A stretch of DNA of 64,000 bases from Rhodococcus sp. OK302 (GCF_002245895.1 NZ_NPJZ01000001.1:4128501-4192500), one strand, 5' to 3'. Shown: positions 26,700 through 36,949, counted from the first letter of the stretch. Program-made: numbers and translations. The notes: generated by a model from the letters alone, not told the origin.

Positions 26700-27080
26700 T
26701 CACGCAGCAATAATCGCCAGCCCGATGGTGCCGGTCTTGCCGCGGCGAAGGAGGCTGCCCTTCATGGTGATCCAGCCGATGATGCCATACCGACGGGCAA
26801 TCGCATCGCGCGCATGATCCGTTCCGGGTCCATCCAAAATCTCCGCCTTTGCGGCTACGGGCTCACCCTTGGGATTGCCACGAGCATCACACGCGGCAAT
26901 CGTCACTGACGGATTTCGCTTGATCCGCTTCACTTTGTACGAATCGGTGACCGTCCACATCAACAACTGCTCACCGTCGGGCGCAGCCCACAACGGTGTT
27001 GCGACGGGTGTGCCGTCTTTGCGGAAGGTGGTCAGCAAGACGTATTTGGATTCGGTCACTCGTTTGAAGTCTGGGTTCAC
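26700..27080 (-). CDS. PPOX-class F420-dependent oxidoreductase
   Basis: This 126-aa split-barrel flavin/deazaflavin protein (FDOR-A type). Seen: YVLLTTFRKDGTPVATPLW at the start, KVKRIKRNPSVTIAACDARG for cofactor phosphate contacts, and a C-terminal RRYGIIGWITMKGSLLRRGK block. The family uses F420H2 to reduce diverse small molecules; the substrate is unknown. It is one of three F420-type candidates in the window (with the genes at 21249 and 42889), which fits a mycolata host. Confidence 0.85.
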   Translation of the reverse strand: MNPDFKRVTESKYVLLTTFRKDGTPVATPLWAAPDGEQLLMWTVTDSYKVKRIKRNPSVTIAACDARGNPKGEPVAAKAEILDGPGTDHARDAIARRYGIIGWITMKGSLLRRGKTGTIGLAIIAA

Positions 27081-27292
27081 CCCTCGAGGATAGGTGTGTG
27101 CACCAACAATCAGGCAACTAGAGACGTCAGATAATCCCCAGCGACCGCATCACCGGTCTGATAATTGACCATTTGTCCGATAAATACCGACATTGGGCAC
27201 CTTCGCCCAATCTCGGTGCATGAGAAAAACCAACCTCGAGCTATTCTTTCGTTAACTGTATTTACGAGGCTTCTGGAGTCGATTTTTTCATC

Positions 27293-28933
27293 ATGCAGCG
27301 TCGAAATTTCTTGAAGGCAGCCGGAGTCGGCGTGGCGGTTACCGCTACGACAACGCTCACATCCACCGCGGTCGGGCACGCAGCACCATCGCCGCGGCAC
27401 GCACTACCCATGGGCGCCGATCACTACCGCAACCTGGTTCCCGAGCTGTTCGTTCCGTCTCCGCCGGCGCCGGCTCATTCGGAAGCCATCGTGATCGGCT
27501 CCGGATTCGGTGCCAGCGCGACGGCACTGCGCCTCGCGCAGAACGGCACTGCGGTCACGGTATTGGAGCGAGGTTTGCGCTGGCCACGGGATCCGCTTCG
27601 CGAAATCCACACTTCCGACCTCCTCGCTGACGGCCGTGGTGTGTTCCGCCGGACGTCGTTCACCAACCTCACCGGCCTGCCAGTGGTCTGCGACTACTTC
27701 AGTGGAGTTCTCGACGCCACCGACTACGAGAACATCTCGGTCTGGCGTGGAGCTGCCGTCGGCGGCGGTTCCGTCATCTTCACCGGTGTGATGATTGCGC
27801 CGGAGCGGCGATTCTTCGACGCTGTCTTCGGTAACTCGTTGAGCTACGACGAGATGGCATCCACCTGGTATCCCAAGGTCCGGCAGATGCTTCGTCTCAG
27901 TCCCCTACCCGAAGATTTGTACCAGACCGCTAATTTCGGGCATTCACGTCGCTGGGATCGAGATGCCCGCCGCGCCGGCTTCGACCCGCAGCGCATCGAC
28001 GGAATCTGGAACTGGGATGTTGTCCGCTCCGAACTCAGCGGCGGCGCCAGGCCGTCAGCCTCTGCCGGCGAGACGAACATGGGTAACTCCAACGGCGCCA
28101 AGTTCGACCTCAACCAGAATTACATTCCGGCCGCCGAAGCAACCGGAAAAACGACGGTCTGTTACGGCCATCAGGCGCTGAGCATCGGGCGTGACCGCGA
28201 CGGACGATACATCGTCGAGGTCGAATCAAGCGATCCCACCGGGATGGTTCTCAGCCGTCGCACCATCACCTGTGATCGCCTGTTTCTCGGAGCCGGATCG
28301 ATCGGAACCTCCGAACTATTGGTGCGCGCCCAAGCGACCGGTGCGCTGCCGAACCTCAACGAACACATCGGCAAGGGTTGGGGCACCAACGGTGACGGCG
28401 CCATGGTGCGTTCCTTCGGATTCAGCGACGGCAATGCTCAGGCCGCACCGTCCGCTTCGCGTATCGTCGACGAAACCGGAATGCCGCTCTCGCTCGAAAA
28501 CTGGCATGTACCAGGCGTTCCCGTCAATATCGGACTGCTCGGCAGCCTTGGCATGACCCTCGATTCGCAGCGAGCAGATTTCACCTACGACGCCCGGTCC
28601 AACCGCGTCGTTTTGAATTGGCCCAAAAACGGCAGCGCCGCAACCGTGGAAGCGTTACGCGCAGTGCAGAACAAGATGTCGTTTGCCGGCACAACTCTGC
28701 CGGGCACGCTGCCGCTGGCTCAGGACGTCAACTCCTCGTTCACCGCTCATCCACTCGGGGGCGCGGTGTTGGGCAAGGCCACCGACGGATACGGCCGGGT
28801 CAAGGGATACGACGGTCTCTACGTCATGGACGGTGCTGCAATTCCCGGCAGCACCGGCACGGTCAATCCGTCACTGACCATCACTGCGTTGGCCGAGCGC
28901 AACGTTGCGGAGATCATCAGATCGAAGCGATAG
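27293..28933 (+). CDS. Cholesterol oxidase, Tat-exported (GMC family)
   Basis: This 546-aa secreted FAD enzyme oxidises cholesterol with O2 to cholest-4-en-3-one and H2O2. A twin-arginine signal (QRRNFLKAAGVGVAV) precedes an AXA-type cleavage near residue 31. FAD motif VIGSGFGASATALRLA lies at 67-83 and GAAVGGGSVIFTG at 154-165. The residues expected for class I cholesterol oxidase catalysis are visible: Glu402 (SLENWH), His486 (FTAHPLGG) and Asn525 (GTVNPSLTI). The length and layout match Streptomyces/Rhodococcus enzymes. The ribosome site is weak (GGAG about 15 nt upstream of ATG 27293). No steroid genes adjoin it. Confidence 0.93.
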   Translation: MQRRNFLKAAGVGVAVTATTTLTSTAVGHAAPSPRHALPMGADHYRNLVPELFVPSPPAPAHSEAIVIGSGFGASATALRLAQNGTAVTVLERGLRWPRDPLREIHTSDLLADGRGVFRRTSFTNLTGLPVVCDYFSGVLDATDYENISVWRGAAVGGGSVIFTGVMIAPERRFFDAVFGNSLSYDEMASTWYPKVRQMLRLSPLPEDLYQTANFGHSRRWDRDARRAGFDPQRIDGIWNWDVVRSELSGGARPSASAGETNMGNSNGAKFDLNQNYIPAAEATGKTTVCYGHQALSIGRDRDGRYIVEVESSDPTGMVLSRRTITCDRLFLGAGSIGTSELLVRAQATGALPNLNEHIGKGWGTNGDGAMVRSFGFSDGNAQAAPSASRIVDETGMPLSLENWHVPGVPVNIGLLGSLGMTLDSQRADFTYDARSNRVVLNWPKNGSAATVEALRAVQNKMSFAGTTLPGTLPLAQDVNSSFTAHPLGGAVLGKATDGYGRVKGYDGLYVMDGAAIPGSTGTVNPSLTITALAERNVAEIIRSKR

Positions 28934-29743
28934 TCACTGCCTCTGGAATGAGTGGTCCCTGACCCCGATCAGCACGCGGCAGTCCGGTGAGACCAGCCAG
29001 TATCGGCCGTCGATCTCGAGCTCGAAGGGGCCGTCGCCGAGGTGCGCGACGGTCCCGGATTTCCACTCACCGATCACTGCACGAATTGCGGCCTCGAGCT
29101 CGGCATGCGCCGTCCTCGGTATGCCGCAGATCGGGGCGAAGGACTGACGCACCCGCGCGGTGAGGTGCACGGAAGTGGGCTCGAAGTTGTCGGCAAAATC
29201 TGCCGTCGACACCGGCGGCCCCACTTGGGGCCGTGGAGCAGTCGATTCCCCGCGGTTCTTGAAACGGGATTTAACGCCGCTCTTGACCTGTTCCCAAGTG
29301 CGTTCACGGTGCACAGTCGAATAGCCGGTGATGGTTCCCCGGTCAGGCGAAAGGACCAGTGCATAGCCATCTCTGGACATCTGCAGGTACCCACCGCCCG
29401 ATAGGAATCGCGCAGACTTGAGCAGAAAATCTTCCAGCATGCTGCGCAACTGAATCTCTGCAGCCTTCAGATCCCCACCGTGGTGGTACCGGAAACTGTC
29501 CACGGCGCGCAGCGAGACGCGGACGTCCGCAACATCCTCGATCGTGATGTCCCCAATGGGAGTATCTTGCGACATCCGGATGTGCTTGGACGTCCCGCGC
29601 GGTGAACCGACTGACACGGGAGCTTTCGAGTGTTCCGAACGCGCAAACCCGTGACAATCACTGTCGCGGCACCAACCGTCGTAATTGGTGGTCTCGTTGG
29701 TGCACCGGACACCGTCCCGACGAAATCGCGTGCAAACAGCCAT
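28934..29743 (-). CDS. Hypothetical protein with N-terminal Cys cluster
   Basis: This 269-aa cytosolic protein is of unknown function. The first 32 residues hold CTRFRRDGVRCTNETTNY then WCRDSDCHGF: four cysteines (4, 14, 25, 30) spaced like a small zinc-binding knuckle. The remainder has no motif I recognise; residues about 60-150 (SFRYHHGGDLKAAEIQLRSM, GYALVLSPDRGTITGYSTVH) and the last ~70 (GPFELEIDGRYWLVSPDCRVLIGV) look like two mixed alpha/beta units. It lies 46 bp downstream of cobN on the same strand and may be read through from it. Its end meets the cholesterol oxidase gene end to end. Confidence 0.65.
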   Translation of the reverse strand: MAVCTRFRRDGVRCTNETTNYDGWCRDSDCHGFARSEHSKAPVSVGSPRGTSKHIRMSQDTPIGDITIEDVADVRVSLRAVDSFRYHHGGDLKAAEIQLRSMLEDFLLKSARFLSGGGYLQMSRDGYALVLSPDRGTITGYSTVHRERTWEQVKSGVKSRFKNRGESTAPRPQVGPPVSTADFADNFEPTSVHLTARVRQSFAPICGIPRTAHAELEAAIRAVIGEWKSGTVAHLGDGPFELEIDGRYWLVSPDCRVLIGVRDHSFQRQ

Positions 29744-29789
29744 TCAGACATTATGCGCACACCTGCCGACAACCTTTGGGACGCTGGGA

Positions 29790-32700
29790 CTACTCGCCTT
29801 CGAGTTCGCCTTCCGTCTCCAAATACACCTGACGCAGTCCGTCGAGCGTCTTCTGCTCCGGGTGCTCCCACATCTTGCGCTCGGCGGCTTCGAGCAATCG
29901 CTCGGCGATGCCGTGCAATGCCCACGGGTTGGAGGCCGTCATGAACTTCTGGTTCTGCTCGTCCAGAACATAAGTCTCGGCGAGCTTCTCGTACATCCAG
30001 TCTGCAACAACGTTGGTGGTGGCGTCGTAGCCGAAGAGGTAGTCGACGGTAGCCGCCATCTCGAAGGCACCCTTGTATCCATGGCGGCGCATGGCGTCGA
30101 GCCACCGCGGATTGACGACGCGCGCCCGGAAAACTCGTGCCGTTTCTTCCGAAAGTGTGCGTGTCCGAACCGATTCCGGCCGGGTACTGTCACCGATATA
30201 TGCCTCGGGAGACTTGCCGGTCAAGGCACGAACGGTGGCAACCATGCCGCCGTGGTACTGGAAGTAGTCATCGGAGTCGGCGATATCGTGTTCACGGGTG
30301 TCAGTGTTCTTGGCCGCCACGTTGATTCGACGGTAGGCGCTGCGCATGTCGTCGGCAGCGGGGATGCCGTCGAGGCCGCGTCCGTAGGCGAAGCCGCCCC
30401 AGTTGGTGTACACCTCGGCGAGGTCGTCGTCGCCACGCCAGGTCTTCGAGTCGATCAACTGGAGCAGGCCGGCGCCGTACGTCCCGGGCTTGGAGCCGAA
30501 AATACGAGTGGTCGCGCGCCGGGCATCACCGTGTTCGGCCAGGTCTGCCTGCGCGTGGGCCCGAACATAGTTCTGCTCGTCCGTCTCGTCCAGTGCGGCA
30601 ACCAACTGCACGGCGTCGTCAAGAAGTGCCAGGACGTGCGGGAACGCATCACGGAAGAAGCCCGAAATGCGGACAGTGACGTCGATACGGGGGCGGCCGA
30701 GTTCTTCGAGATCGATCACCTCGAGGCTGACGACGCGCCGACTGGCTTCGTCCCACACCGGACGGACACCGAGCAGTGCGAATACCTCGGCGATGTCGTC
30801 CCCGGAGGTACGCATCGCGGCGGTCCCCCACACCGACAAGCCGACCGAGCGCGGGTACTCGCCGTGATCGGCCAGGTACCGCGCCGCGAGGGATTCTGCC
30901 ATCGCCTGACCCGTCTCCCACGCCAAGCGAGATGGAACCGCCTTGGGATCCACCGAGTAGAAGTTACGGCCCGTGGGCAACACATTGATCAGCCCGCGCA
31001 GCGGTGATCCGCTGGGTCCGGCCGCAATGAAACCACCGTTCAGCGCATGCAGAACCTGCTTGATCTCGTTGTCGGTCTGACGCAACCGCGGAACCACCTC
31101 GGTGGCCGCGAACTGCAAGATCTTCACAACCGTCGGGTCGTCGCTGAGTTCCTCGGCAGCCGAAGGATTCCACTCGGCTTCGGACATCGCGCGAACCAAA
31201 GCGTGTGCCTGCGCTTCGATGTCGTCGACGCGGTTGCGCGATTCGTCGCCGTCCTCGCTCAGGCCCAGCGCCTCACGCAGACCGGGAACCGTGTGTTCGC
31301 CGCCCCACATCTGGCGGGCACGGAGCATCGCGAGAACGAGTTCGATTTCAGCGTCGCCTTGCGGTGCGCGGCCGAGAATGTGCAGTCCGTCGCGGATCTG
31401 GACGTCCTTGATCTCGCACAGCCAACCGTCGACATGCAGGAGCATGTCGTCGAACACGTCTTCTTCGGGCCGCTCGGCAAGTCCCAGGTCATGGTCCATT
31501 TTGGCGGCGCGCATGAGCGTCCAGATCTGCTGGCGGATGGCCGGCAGTTTGGACGGGTCGAGAGCGGAGATGTTGGAGTGCTCGTCGAGAAGTTGCTCGA
31601 GTCGGGAGATGTCTCCGTAGCTTTCGGCGCGCGCCATCGGCGGGATCAGGTGATCCACCAACGTTGCGTGTGCGCGGCGCTTGGCCTGCGTTCCCTCTCC
31701 CGGGTCGTTGACCAGGAACGGGTAGATCAGTGGCAGGTCACCGAGCGCGGCATCGGTCCCGCAACTGCTGGACATGCCGAGTGTCTTGCCGGGCAGCCAT
31801 TCAAGGTTGCCGTGCTTACCGAGGTGAACGACGGCGTCGGCTCCGAATCCACCGGCCTCGGGCGCAGCGGCAATCCAGCGGTACGCAGCAAGGTAGTGAT
31901 GACTCGGGGGCAGATCGGGATCGTGGTAGATCGCGACGGGCTTTTCGCCGAATCCCCGGGGCGGCTGGACCATCAGAACGATGTTGTTGAATCGCAGTGC
32001 GGCGATGACGATTTCGCCTTCGGGGTCCTGCGAGCGATCAACGTAGAGCTCACCGGGCGCGTCACCCCAGTGCTCTTCGACTCCGCTGCGCAGTTCTTCC
32101 GGCAGGGTCGCGAACCATTCGCGGTACCGCGATGCCGAGATGCGGATCGGGTTGCCTTCGAGCTGCTCGGCGGTAAGCCAGTCGGGATCTTGACCGCCGG
32201 CGGCGATCAGAGCGTGGATGAGGGCGTCGCCGTCCTTTGCCGCGAGACCCGGCACTGCATCGGGTCCGTCAATGGGTCCGAGATCGTAACCAGCGGAACG
32301 CATTTCGGTGAGCAAATCGATTGCACTGGCGGGGGTGTCGAGGCCGACAGCATTGCCGATACGGGCATGCTTGGTCGGGTAAGCCGAGAGCATCAACGCG
32401 ATACGACGCTCGGTTGTCGGGATATGCCGCAACTTGCCGTGGCGTACCGCGATGCCGGCGACGCGGGCCGCGCGCTCCGGATCCGGTGCGTACGTGGAGA
32501 GACCGTCGGCGTCAATTTCCTTGAACGAGAACGGCACCGTGATGATGCGGCCGTCGAATTCGGGAACGGCAACCTGCGTCGCGACGTCGAGCGGGGTCAG
32601 CCCGTCGCTGTTCTCTTCCCAGGTTGCGCGGCTACTGGTCAGGCAGAGTCCCTGCAGGATCGGGACATCCAACGCGGCGAGGGCAGCGACGTCCCAGGCT

Positions 32701-33410
32701 TCGTCGTCTCCACCGGCTGATGCTGTTGCCGGCTTTGTTCCGCCGGCTGCAAGAACCGTCACGACCATGGCGTCGGCGCGTCGAAGCGTGGTGAGAAGTT
32801 CGGATTCCGCTGTGCGCAGTGATGCGCAGTAGATCGGGAGCGCAGTTCCACCGGCGTCAGCGATTGCATCACATAATGCCTGGATGTAGCGGGTATTTCC
32901 GGCCAGGTGCTGTGCGCGGTAGTAGAGAACCGCGATGACGGGGCCGCTGTTTTCGGCAATTTCGGGGGCAAAATCGGCGATGCCCCACGACGGAAGTCGA
33001 GTTGGCGGATCGAAGCCGTGACCGGTGAGCAGGACTGTGTCCGAGAGGAAGTGGTGCAGGTTCGCCAGGTTGTGCGCGCCACCCTCGGCCAGGTAGTTGT
33101 GTGCTTCTGCAGCGACACCCGCGGAGACGGTCGAGCACTCCATGAGATCGGCGTCGGGCGCGTGTTCGCCGCCCAGAACCACCACGGGCAGACCACTCGC
33201 CAGGACCATGTCCAGGCCGTCTTCCCACGTGCGACGGCTGCCGAGGATGCGAACGACAACGAGATCGACGCCTTCGAGCAGTGGCGGCAGGTCTTCCGCG
33301 ACCAGGAGCCTCGACGGGTTGGCCCAGCGGTAGGAGACGTCGTCCCCGACATCCTGGCCGGCGCGGGCGCTCAGCAGATCGGTGTCGGACGTCGAAAGCA
33401 GAAGAATCAC
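29790..33410 (-). CDS. cobN: Cobaltochelatase large subunit CobN
   Basis: This ~1206-aa subunit of the ATP-dependent aerobic cobaltochelatase inserts Co2+ into hydrogenobyrinate a,c-diamide. Seen: CobN/Mg-chelatase features such as VVHLGKHGNLEWLPGK, GNLEWLPGKTLGMSSSC, YPFLVNDPGEGTQAKRRAHA and, late, HEYPRSV-like LADHGEYPRSVGLSVWGT and DYFQYHGGMVATVRAL. Start GTG 33410 is preferred: AGGAAGG lies eight bases upstream and the first residues then read MILLLSTSDTDLLSA; the frame extends 16 codons further but without a ribosome site. A cobalamin riboswitch lies in its leader. The partner ATPase subunits (CobS/CobT or ChlI/ChlD type) are not in the window. Confidence 0.95.
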   Translation of the reverse strand: MILLLSTSDTDLLSARAGQDVGDDVSYRWANPSRLLVAEDLPPLLEGVDLVVVRILGSRRTWEDGLDMVLASGLPVVVLGGEHAPDADLMECSTVSAGVAAEAHNYLAEGGAHNLANLHHFLSDTVLLTGHGFDPPTRLPSWGIADFAPEIAENSGPVIAVLYYRAQHLAGNTRYIQALCDAIADAGGTALPIYCASLRTAESELLTTLRRADAMVVTVLAAGGTKPATASAGGDDEAWDVAALAALDVPILQGLCLTSSRATWEENSDGLTPLDVATQVAVPEFDGRIITVPFSFKEIDADGLSTYAPDPERAARVAGIAVRHGKLRHIPTTERRIALMLSAYPTKHARIGNAVGLDTPASAIDLLTEMRSAGYDLGPIDGPDAVPGLAAKDGDALIHALIAAGGQDPDWLTAEQLEGNPIRISASRYREWFATLPEELRSGVEEHWGDAPGELYVDRSQDPEGEIVIAALRFNNIVLMVQPPRGFGEKPVAIYHDPDLPPSHHYLAAYRWIAAAPEAGGFGADAVVHLGKHGNLEWLPGKTLGMSSSCGTDAALGDLPLIYPFLVNDPGEGTQAKRRAHATLVDHLIPPMARAESYGDISRLEQLLDEHSNISALDPSKLPAIRQQIWTLMRAAKMDHDLGLAERPEEDVFDDMLLHVDGWLCEIKDVQIRDGLHILGRAPQGDAEIELVLAMLRARQMWGGEHTVPGLREALGLSEDGDESRNRVDDIEAQAHALVRAMSEAEWNPSAAEELSDDPTVVKILQFAATEVVPRLRQTDNEIKQVLHALNGGFIAAGPSGSPLRGLINVLPTGRNFYSVDPKAVPSRLAWETGQAMAESLAARYLADHGEYPRSVGLSVWGTAAMRTSGDDIAEVFALLGVRPVWDEASRRVVSLEVIDLEELGRPRIDVTVRISGFFRDAFPHVLALLDDAVQLVAALDETDEQNYVRAHAQADLAEHGDARRATTRIFGSKPGTYGAGLLQLIDSKTWRGDDDLAEVYTNWGGFAYGRGLDGIPAADDMRSAYRRINVAAKNTDTREHDIADSDDYFQYHGGMVATVRALTGKSPEAYIGDSTRPESVRTRTLSEETARVFRARVVNPRWLDAMRRHGYKGAFEMAATVDYLFGYDATTNVVADWMYEKLAETYVLDEQNQKFMTASNPWALHGIAERLLEAAERKMWEHPEQKTLDGLRQVYLETEGELEGE

Positions 33411-33466
33411 GGGTGAAACCTTCCTGGGGTTTCGCGCCCCGTGGCCAAGCTCGGTCATCGACGGCA

Positions 33467-33560
33467 GTTGAGGGTCTGACTCGTGTTTACAAACGGAAAC
33501 AATCCGCTCGATTCACTCACAGTGGCGCGACCGCACCGGTTTCTCACCGGTTTCCTCAAC
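33467..33560 (-). promoter_or_regulatory. Cobalamin (B12) riboswitch upstream of cobN
   Basis: On the minus strand the leader reads GTTGAGG, then AAACCGGTGAGAAACCGGTG, GCGGTCGCGCCACTGTGAG, and GAGTCAGACC before CCCTCAAC, which closes the first stem. The B12 box GCCACTG is at 33526-33520. This order is the core of the cobalamin riboswitch (AdoCbl class). Downstream, GGGGCGCGAAACCCC (33440-33426) forms a hairpin directly against the ribosome site AGGAAGG, a likely translational expression platform: bound B12 would favour sequestration and shut off cobN. The platform model is inference. Confidence 0.92.
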
Positions 33561-33629
33561 TACTGTCACGTATGTCGGATGATGCTACCGGTCAGGAGTC
33601 CGCGGACCTGACAGCCGTACCCTGGAACC

Positions 33630-34772
33630 ATGCCGAAGGACCGTTCACAACCAGATGCGTGCCCCGGTGCACTGCAGGTTCACCAAGCCGCCGACGGCGC
33701 ATTGGCCCGTGTGCGCCTGCCCGGCGGAGTATTGACGCCGCCACAGTTGCAGACCCTCGCCGACGCCGCCCGCAGGTTGGGCAACGGGCAGCTGGAACTC
33801 ACGTCCCGTGGAAACATCCAGCTGCGAGCGGTCAAGGACCCCAACGCTTTTGCCGAGCAGATCGCGTCTGCGGGGCTGCTGCCGTCGGCGACGCACGAGC
33901 GTGTCCGCAACATTCTGGCCTCCCCACTCTCGGGGCGCATCGGCGGCGTAGCCGATATCCGCAACCTGGTGACGCAACTCGATTCCGCGGTTCAATCCGA
34001 TCACGCATTAGCTGATCTACCTGGTCGAACCCTGTTCACGCTCGACGACGGCCGCGGCGACATCAGCGGCTTGCACGGCGATTTCGGTCTCCACGCGCAC
34101 AGCGAAACCGAGCACTCGTTGGTTCTCGCCGGCCATCGCACCAGCCACCGCGTCCACGAGGACGATGCCATCTCGTTGCTCCTCGACGCAGCCCACGCCT
34201 TCCTCGCAGTGCGGGACCAGCACTGGCGTCTCGCCGAGGTACCTGACGGAATCGCCCGAACCATCGACCACCTGGGCCTCGGCGCCGAATTCGCCGGTGC
34301 AATCGACCTTTCGCCCGACGCCGGTCCGGCGATCGGCTGGCTCGAACAGCGCGACGGAACGGTGGCTTTGGGCGGCGGACTGCAGTTCGGACTCCTCGAC
34401 GCACGGCTCGCGGAGTTCCTGGCCGCCATCGAAAAGCCCGTGGTCGTAACCCCGTGGCGTTCGGTTCTGATCTTCGACCTCGACGAAGGCGCGGCCGAGC
34501 AGGTAGTGCGCGTGCTCGCTCCAATGGGCTTGATCTTCGACGAGAACTCACCGTGGCTCGACGTCACTGCCTGCACCGGAAGCCCCGGTTGCGAAAAGTC
34601 ACTCGCCGACGTTCGATCCGACGCAATCACCGCCGTCGAGCAGGAGAAACTGCCGATCGAAGGCCGTCAACACTGGGCCGGCTGTGACCGTTCGTGCGGA
34701 CGTCCCCGCGGGGACGTAGCTGATGTGATCGCAACGGGTGATGGTTACCGGGTTAATCCGACAGTTCGGTGA
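33630..34772 (+). CDS. cobG: Precorrin-3B synthase CobG
   Basis: This 380-aa siroheme/[4Fe-4S] oxygenase of the sulfite/nitrite-reductase fold converts precorrin-3A to precorrin-3B with O2 and marks the aerobic route. Seen: the N-terminal ferredoxin-like half ([18 protein letters not shown]), and the Cys cluster [12 protein letters not shown] with [15 protein letters not shown] near the end, which binds the iron-sulfur cluster. It is divergent from cobN with 70 bp between ATG 33630 and the riboswitch, so promoters overlap or abut. It is the first gene of cobG-cobH-cobIJ. Confidence 0.93.
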   Translation: MPKDRSQPDACPGALQVHQAADGALARVRLPGGVLTPPQLQTLADAARRLGNGQLELTSRGNIQLRAVKDPNAFAEQIASAGLLPSATHERVRNILASPLSGRIGGVADIRNLVTQLDSAVQSDHALADLPGRTLFTLDDGRGDISGLHGDFGLHAHSETEHSLVLAGHRTSHRVHEDDAISLLLDAAHAFLAVRDQHWRLAEVPDGIARTIDHLGLGAEFAGAIDLSPDAGPAIGWLEQRDGTVALGGGLQFGLLDARLAEFLAAIEKPVVVTPWRSVLIFDLDEGAAEQVVRVLAPMGLIFDENSPWLDVTACTGSPGCEKSLADVRSDAITAVEQEKLPIEGRQHWAGCDRSCGRPRGDVADVIATGDGYRVNPTVR

Positions 34773-34791
34773 TGCCTCTATCGTGTGGCAC

Positions 34792-35418
34792 ATGATCGAG
34801 TACATCCGTGACGGTGCGGAAATTTATCGCCAGTCCTTTGCCACCATTCGGGCCGAAGCCGACCTGAGCCGTTTCCCGGCGGATGTCTCGCAAGCTGTCG
34901 TGCGCATGATTCATGCCAGTGGACAGGTCGATCTGGTTGACGACATCGCGTTCACGCCGGGCGTCATCACTGCTGCCCGGACCGCACTGCGAAATGGTGC
35001 GCCGATCTTCTGCGACGCGAACATGGTCGCCGCCGGAATCACCCGTAAGCGCCTCCCAGCGGACAACGAAGTAATCTGCACACTTCGAGATCCGCGAGTT
35101 CCCGTACTGGCAGCCAACATCGACAACACCCGCTCTGCCGCCGCGCTGGAACTGTGGGGACCCAAGCTCGAAGGTGCCGTCGTAGCGATCGGCAATGCAC
35201 CGACAGCGCTGTTCCATCTTCTGAATCTGATCGAAGCGGGTGGGCCCCGGCCGGCTGCTATCGTCGGCGGGCCCGTGGGATTCATCGGGTCAGCCGAATC
35301 GAAGGAAGCACTGATCGAACATCCCAGCGGCATAGAACATTTGGTACTACGAGGCCGACGCGGTGGCAGCGCCATCACTGCGGCCGTCGTCAATGCGATT
35401 GCGAGCGAAGTAGAATGA
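34792..35418 (+). CDS. cobH: Precorrin-8X methylmutase CobH
   Basis: This 208-aa enzyme moves the C11 methyl to C12 in precorrin-8X, giving hydrogenobyrinate. Seen: [21 protein letters not shown] at the start and the active-site stretch with [11 protein letters not shown] (catalytic His), then [17 protein letters not shown] and [17 protein letters not shown] 34792 gives the usual 208-residue length; a start 18 codons earlier would overlap cobG. Its TGA overlaps the cobIJ ATG. Confidence 0.93.
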   Translation: MIEYIRDGAEIYRQSFATIRAEADLSRFPADVSQAVVRMIHASGQVDLVDDIAFTPGVITAARTALRNGAPIFCDANMVAAGITRKRLPADNEVICTLRDPRVPVLAANIDNTRSAAALELWGPKLEGAVVAIGNAPTALFHLLNLIEAGGPRPAAIVGGPVGFIGSAESKEALIEHPSGIEHLVLRGRRGGSAITAAVVNAIASEVE

Positions 35419-36899
35419 GCGAAGGCAAGTTGTGGGGTGTCGGCATCGGACCCGGCGATCCCGAGTTGGTGACCGTCAAGGCTGCCCGCATTATCGGTGA
35501 GGCCGACGTCATCGCCTTCCACTCGGCGCGGCACGGCAAGAGCATTTCCCGCGCGGTTGCGGCGCCCTACATGCGTGAGGGCCAGATCGAGGAACACCTC
35601 GTTTACCCCGTTACCACCGAAACCATCGATCATCCCGGTGGATACCAGGGTGCGATGGACGAATTCTACGAGGCCGCCGCCGAAAGGTTGGCCGTACATC
35701 TGGCGGCCGGACGCACCGTGGCGCTACTCGCTGCCGGCGATCCCCTGTTCTACAGCTCGTACATGCACATGCATAAACGCCTCGCCCCTCGTTTCGAAGC
35801 CGAGGTCATTCCCGGTGTCACATCGGTGAGCGCCGCGTCGGCTGCTCTCGGAAAGCCGCTGGTCGAGGGCGATGAAATCCTCACCATCCTTCCCGGAACC
35901 CTCCCTCAGGCCGAGCTGACCAGGCGGCTCAAAGAGACCGACTCCGCTGCGATCCTCAAGCTGGGCCGCACCTTCCCTCCGGTCCTGCGATCACTCGAAG
36001 ACTCCGGCCGACTCGCCGAAGCCCACTACGTCGAGCGAGCAAGTACGACGCGTCAGCGCGTCGAAGCTGCGGGCGATGTCGATCCCGGCGGTGTGCCGTA
36101 CTTCTCGATCGCGATCGTACCGAGTCCATCGAACAACCCGGCAGCGCAAGAGGATTCACGCGGCGAGGTTGTCGTCGTCGGCCTCGGCCCCGGAGACACC
36201 GCGTGGACCACACCTGAAGTGGCCCACGAACTTTCACTCGCAACGGATCTTGTCGGCTACGGTCCGTACGTCGACCGAGTCCCGACACGGCCCGGGCAGC
36301 GTCGTCACTCCAGCGACAACCGTGTCGAAGCGGAACGTGCGGCCATGGCCCTCGACCTCGCCAAGAACGGCGCCCGTGTCGCTGTGGTCTCGTCCGGTGA
36401 CCCCGGTGTATTCGCGATGGCGGCAGCAGTTCTCGAAGTTGCCGCCGAAGACCAGTGGTGCAATGTTCCCGTCCGGATTCTTCCGGGAATGACGGCGGCC
36501 AATGCCGTCGCCAGTCGCGTCGGCGCTCCCTTGGGACACGACTACGCCGTGCTCTCACTCTCTGATCGCCTGAAGCCGTGGGACGTCGTGGCGCGCCGTA
36601 TTTCTGCTGTCGCGGCCGCCGACATGGCGTTTGCCGTCTACAACCCGGCGTCGAAGTCGCGTACGTGGCAGGTCCAGGCAATGAAGGACCTCGTCCTCGA
36701 ACACCGTTCCCCGGAAACACCCGTGATCATCGGCCGCGATGTAGCCGGCGCCGAGGAATCGGTTCGAATTGTCACACTCGGGGAATTGGAACCGTCGGAA
36801 ATCGATATGCGGACATTGTTGATAGTCGGCTCCTCGATGACAAAGGTCGTCGATACCGGATCCGGTCGGCAAGTGTTCACGCCGCGCCGCTATCCCTAA
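35415..36899 (+). CDS. cobIJ: Fused precorrin-2 C20- / precorrin-3B C17-methyltransferase CobIJ
   Basis: This 494-aa protein contains two tetrapyrrole methylase domains. The first (residues ~1-240, [32 protein letters not shown]) is CobI, methylating C20 of precorrin-2. The second (~250-494, [46 protein letters not shown]) is CobJ, methylating C17 with ring contraction. This fusion is the standard mycobacterial/rhodococcal arrangement. ATG 35415 overlaps the cobH stop (ATGA), so cobH and cobIJ are coupled. The operon ends at a large hairpin. Confidence 0.95.
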   Translation: MSEGKLWGVGIGPGDPELVTVKAARIIGEADVIAFHSARHGKSISRAVAAPYMREGQIEEHLVYPVTTETIDHPGGYQGAMDEFYEAAAERLAVHLAAGRTVALLAAGDPLFYSSYMHMHKRLAPRFEAEVIPGVTSVSAASAALGKPLVEGDEILTILPGTLPQAELTRRLKETDSAAILKLGRTFPPVLRSLEDSGRLAEAHYVERASTTRQRVEAAGDVDPGGVPYFSIAIVPSPSNNPAAQEDSRGEVVVVGLGPGDTAWTTPEVAHELSLATDLVGYGPYVDRVPTRPGQRRHSSDNRVEAERAAMALDLAKNGARVAVVSSGDPGVFAMAAAVLEVAAEDQWCNVPVRILPGMTAANAVASRVGAPLGHDYAVLSLSDRLKPWDVVARRISAVAAADMAFAVYNPASKSRTWQVQAMKDLVLEHRSPETPVIIGRDVAGAEESVRIVTLGELEPSEIDMRTLLIVGSSMTKVVDTGSGRQVFTPRRYP

Positions 36900-36900
36900 C

Positions 36901-36949
36901 TGATCGTGAAGGATTTCACTCGCTCAGAGAGTGAAATCCTTCACGATCA
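36901..36949. terminator. 21-bp perfect inverted repeat, bidirectional terminator
   Basis: Two 21-nt arms (36901-36921 and 36929-36949) are exact complements around a 7-base loop. It starts 2 bp after the cobIJ stop, and the right arm doubles as the last codons of the convergent DUF1990 gene. There is no T-run; stem length alone argues for termination in both directions. Confidence 0.75.

Noticed and set aside
31047..32720. 557-codon open frame on the plus strand
   Set aside because: Antisense to cobN; low-complexity translation with no family pattern.
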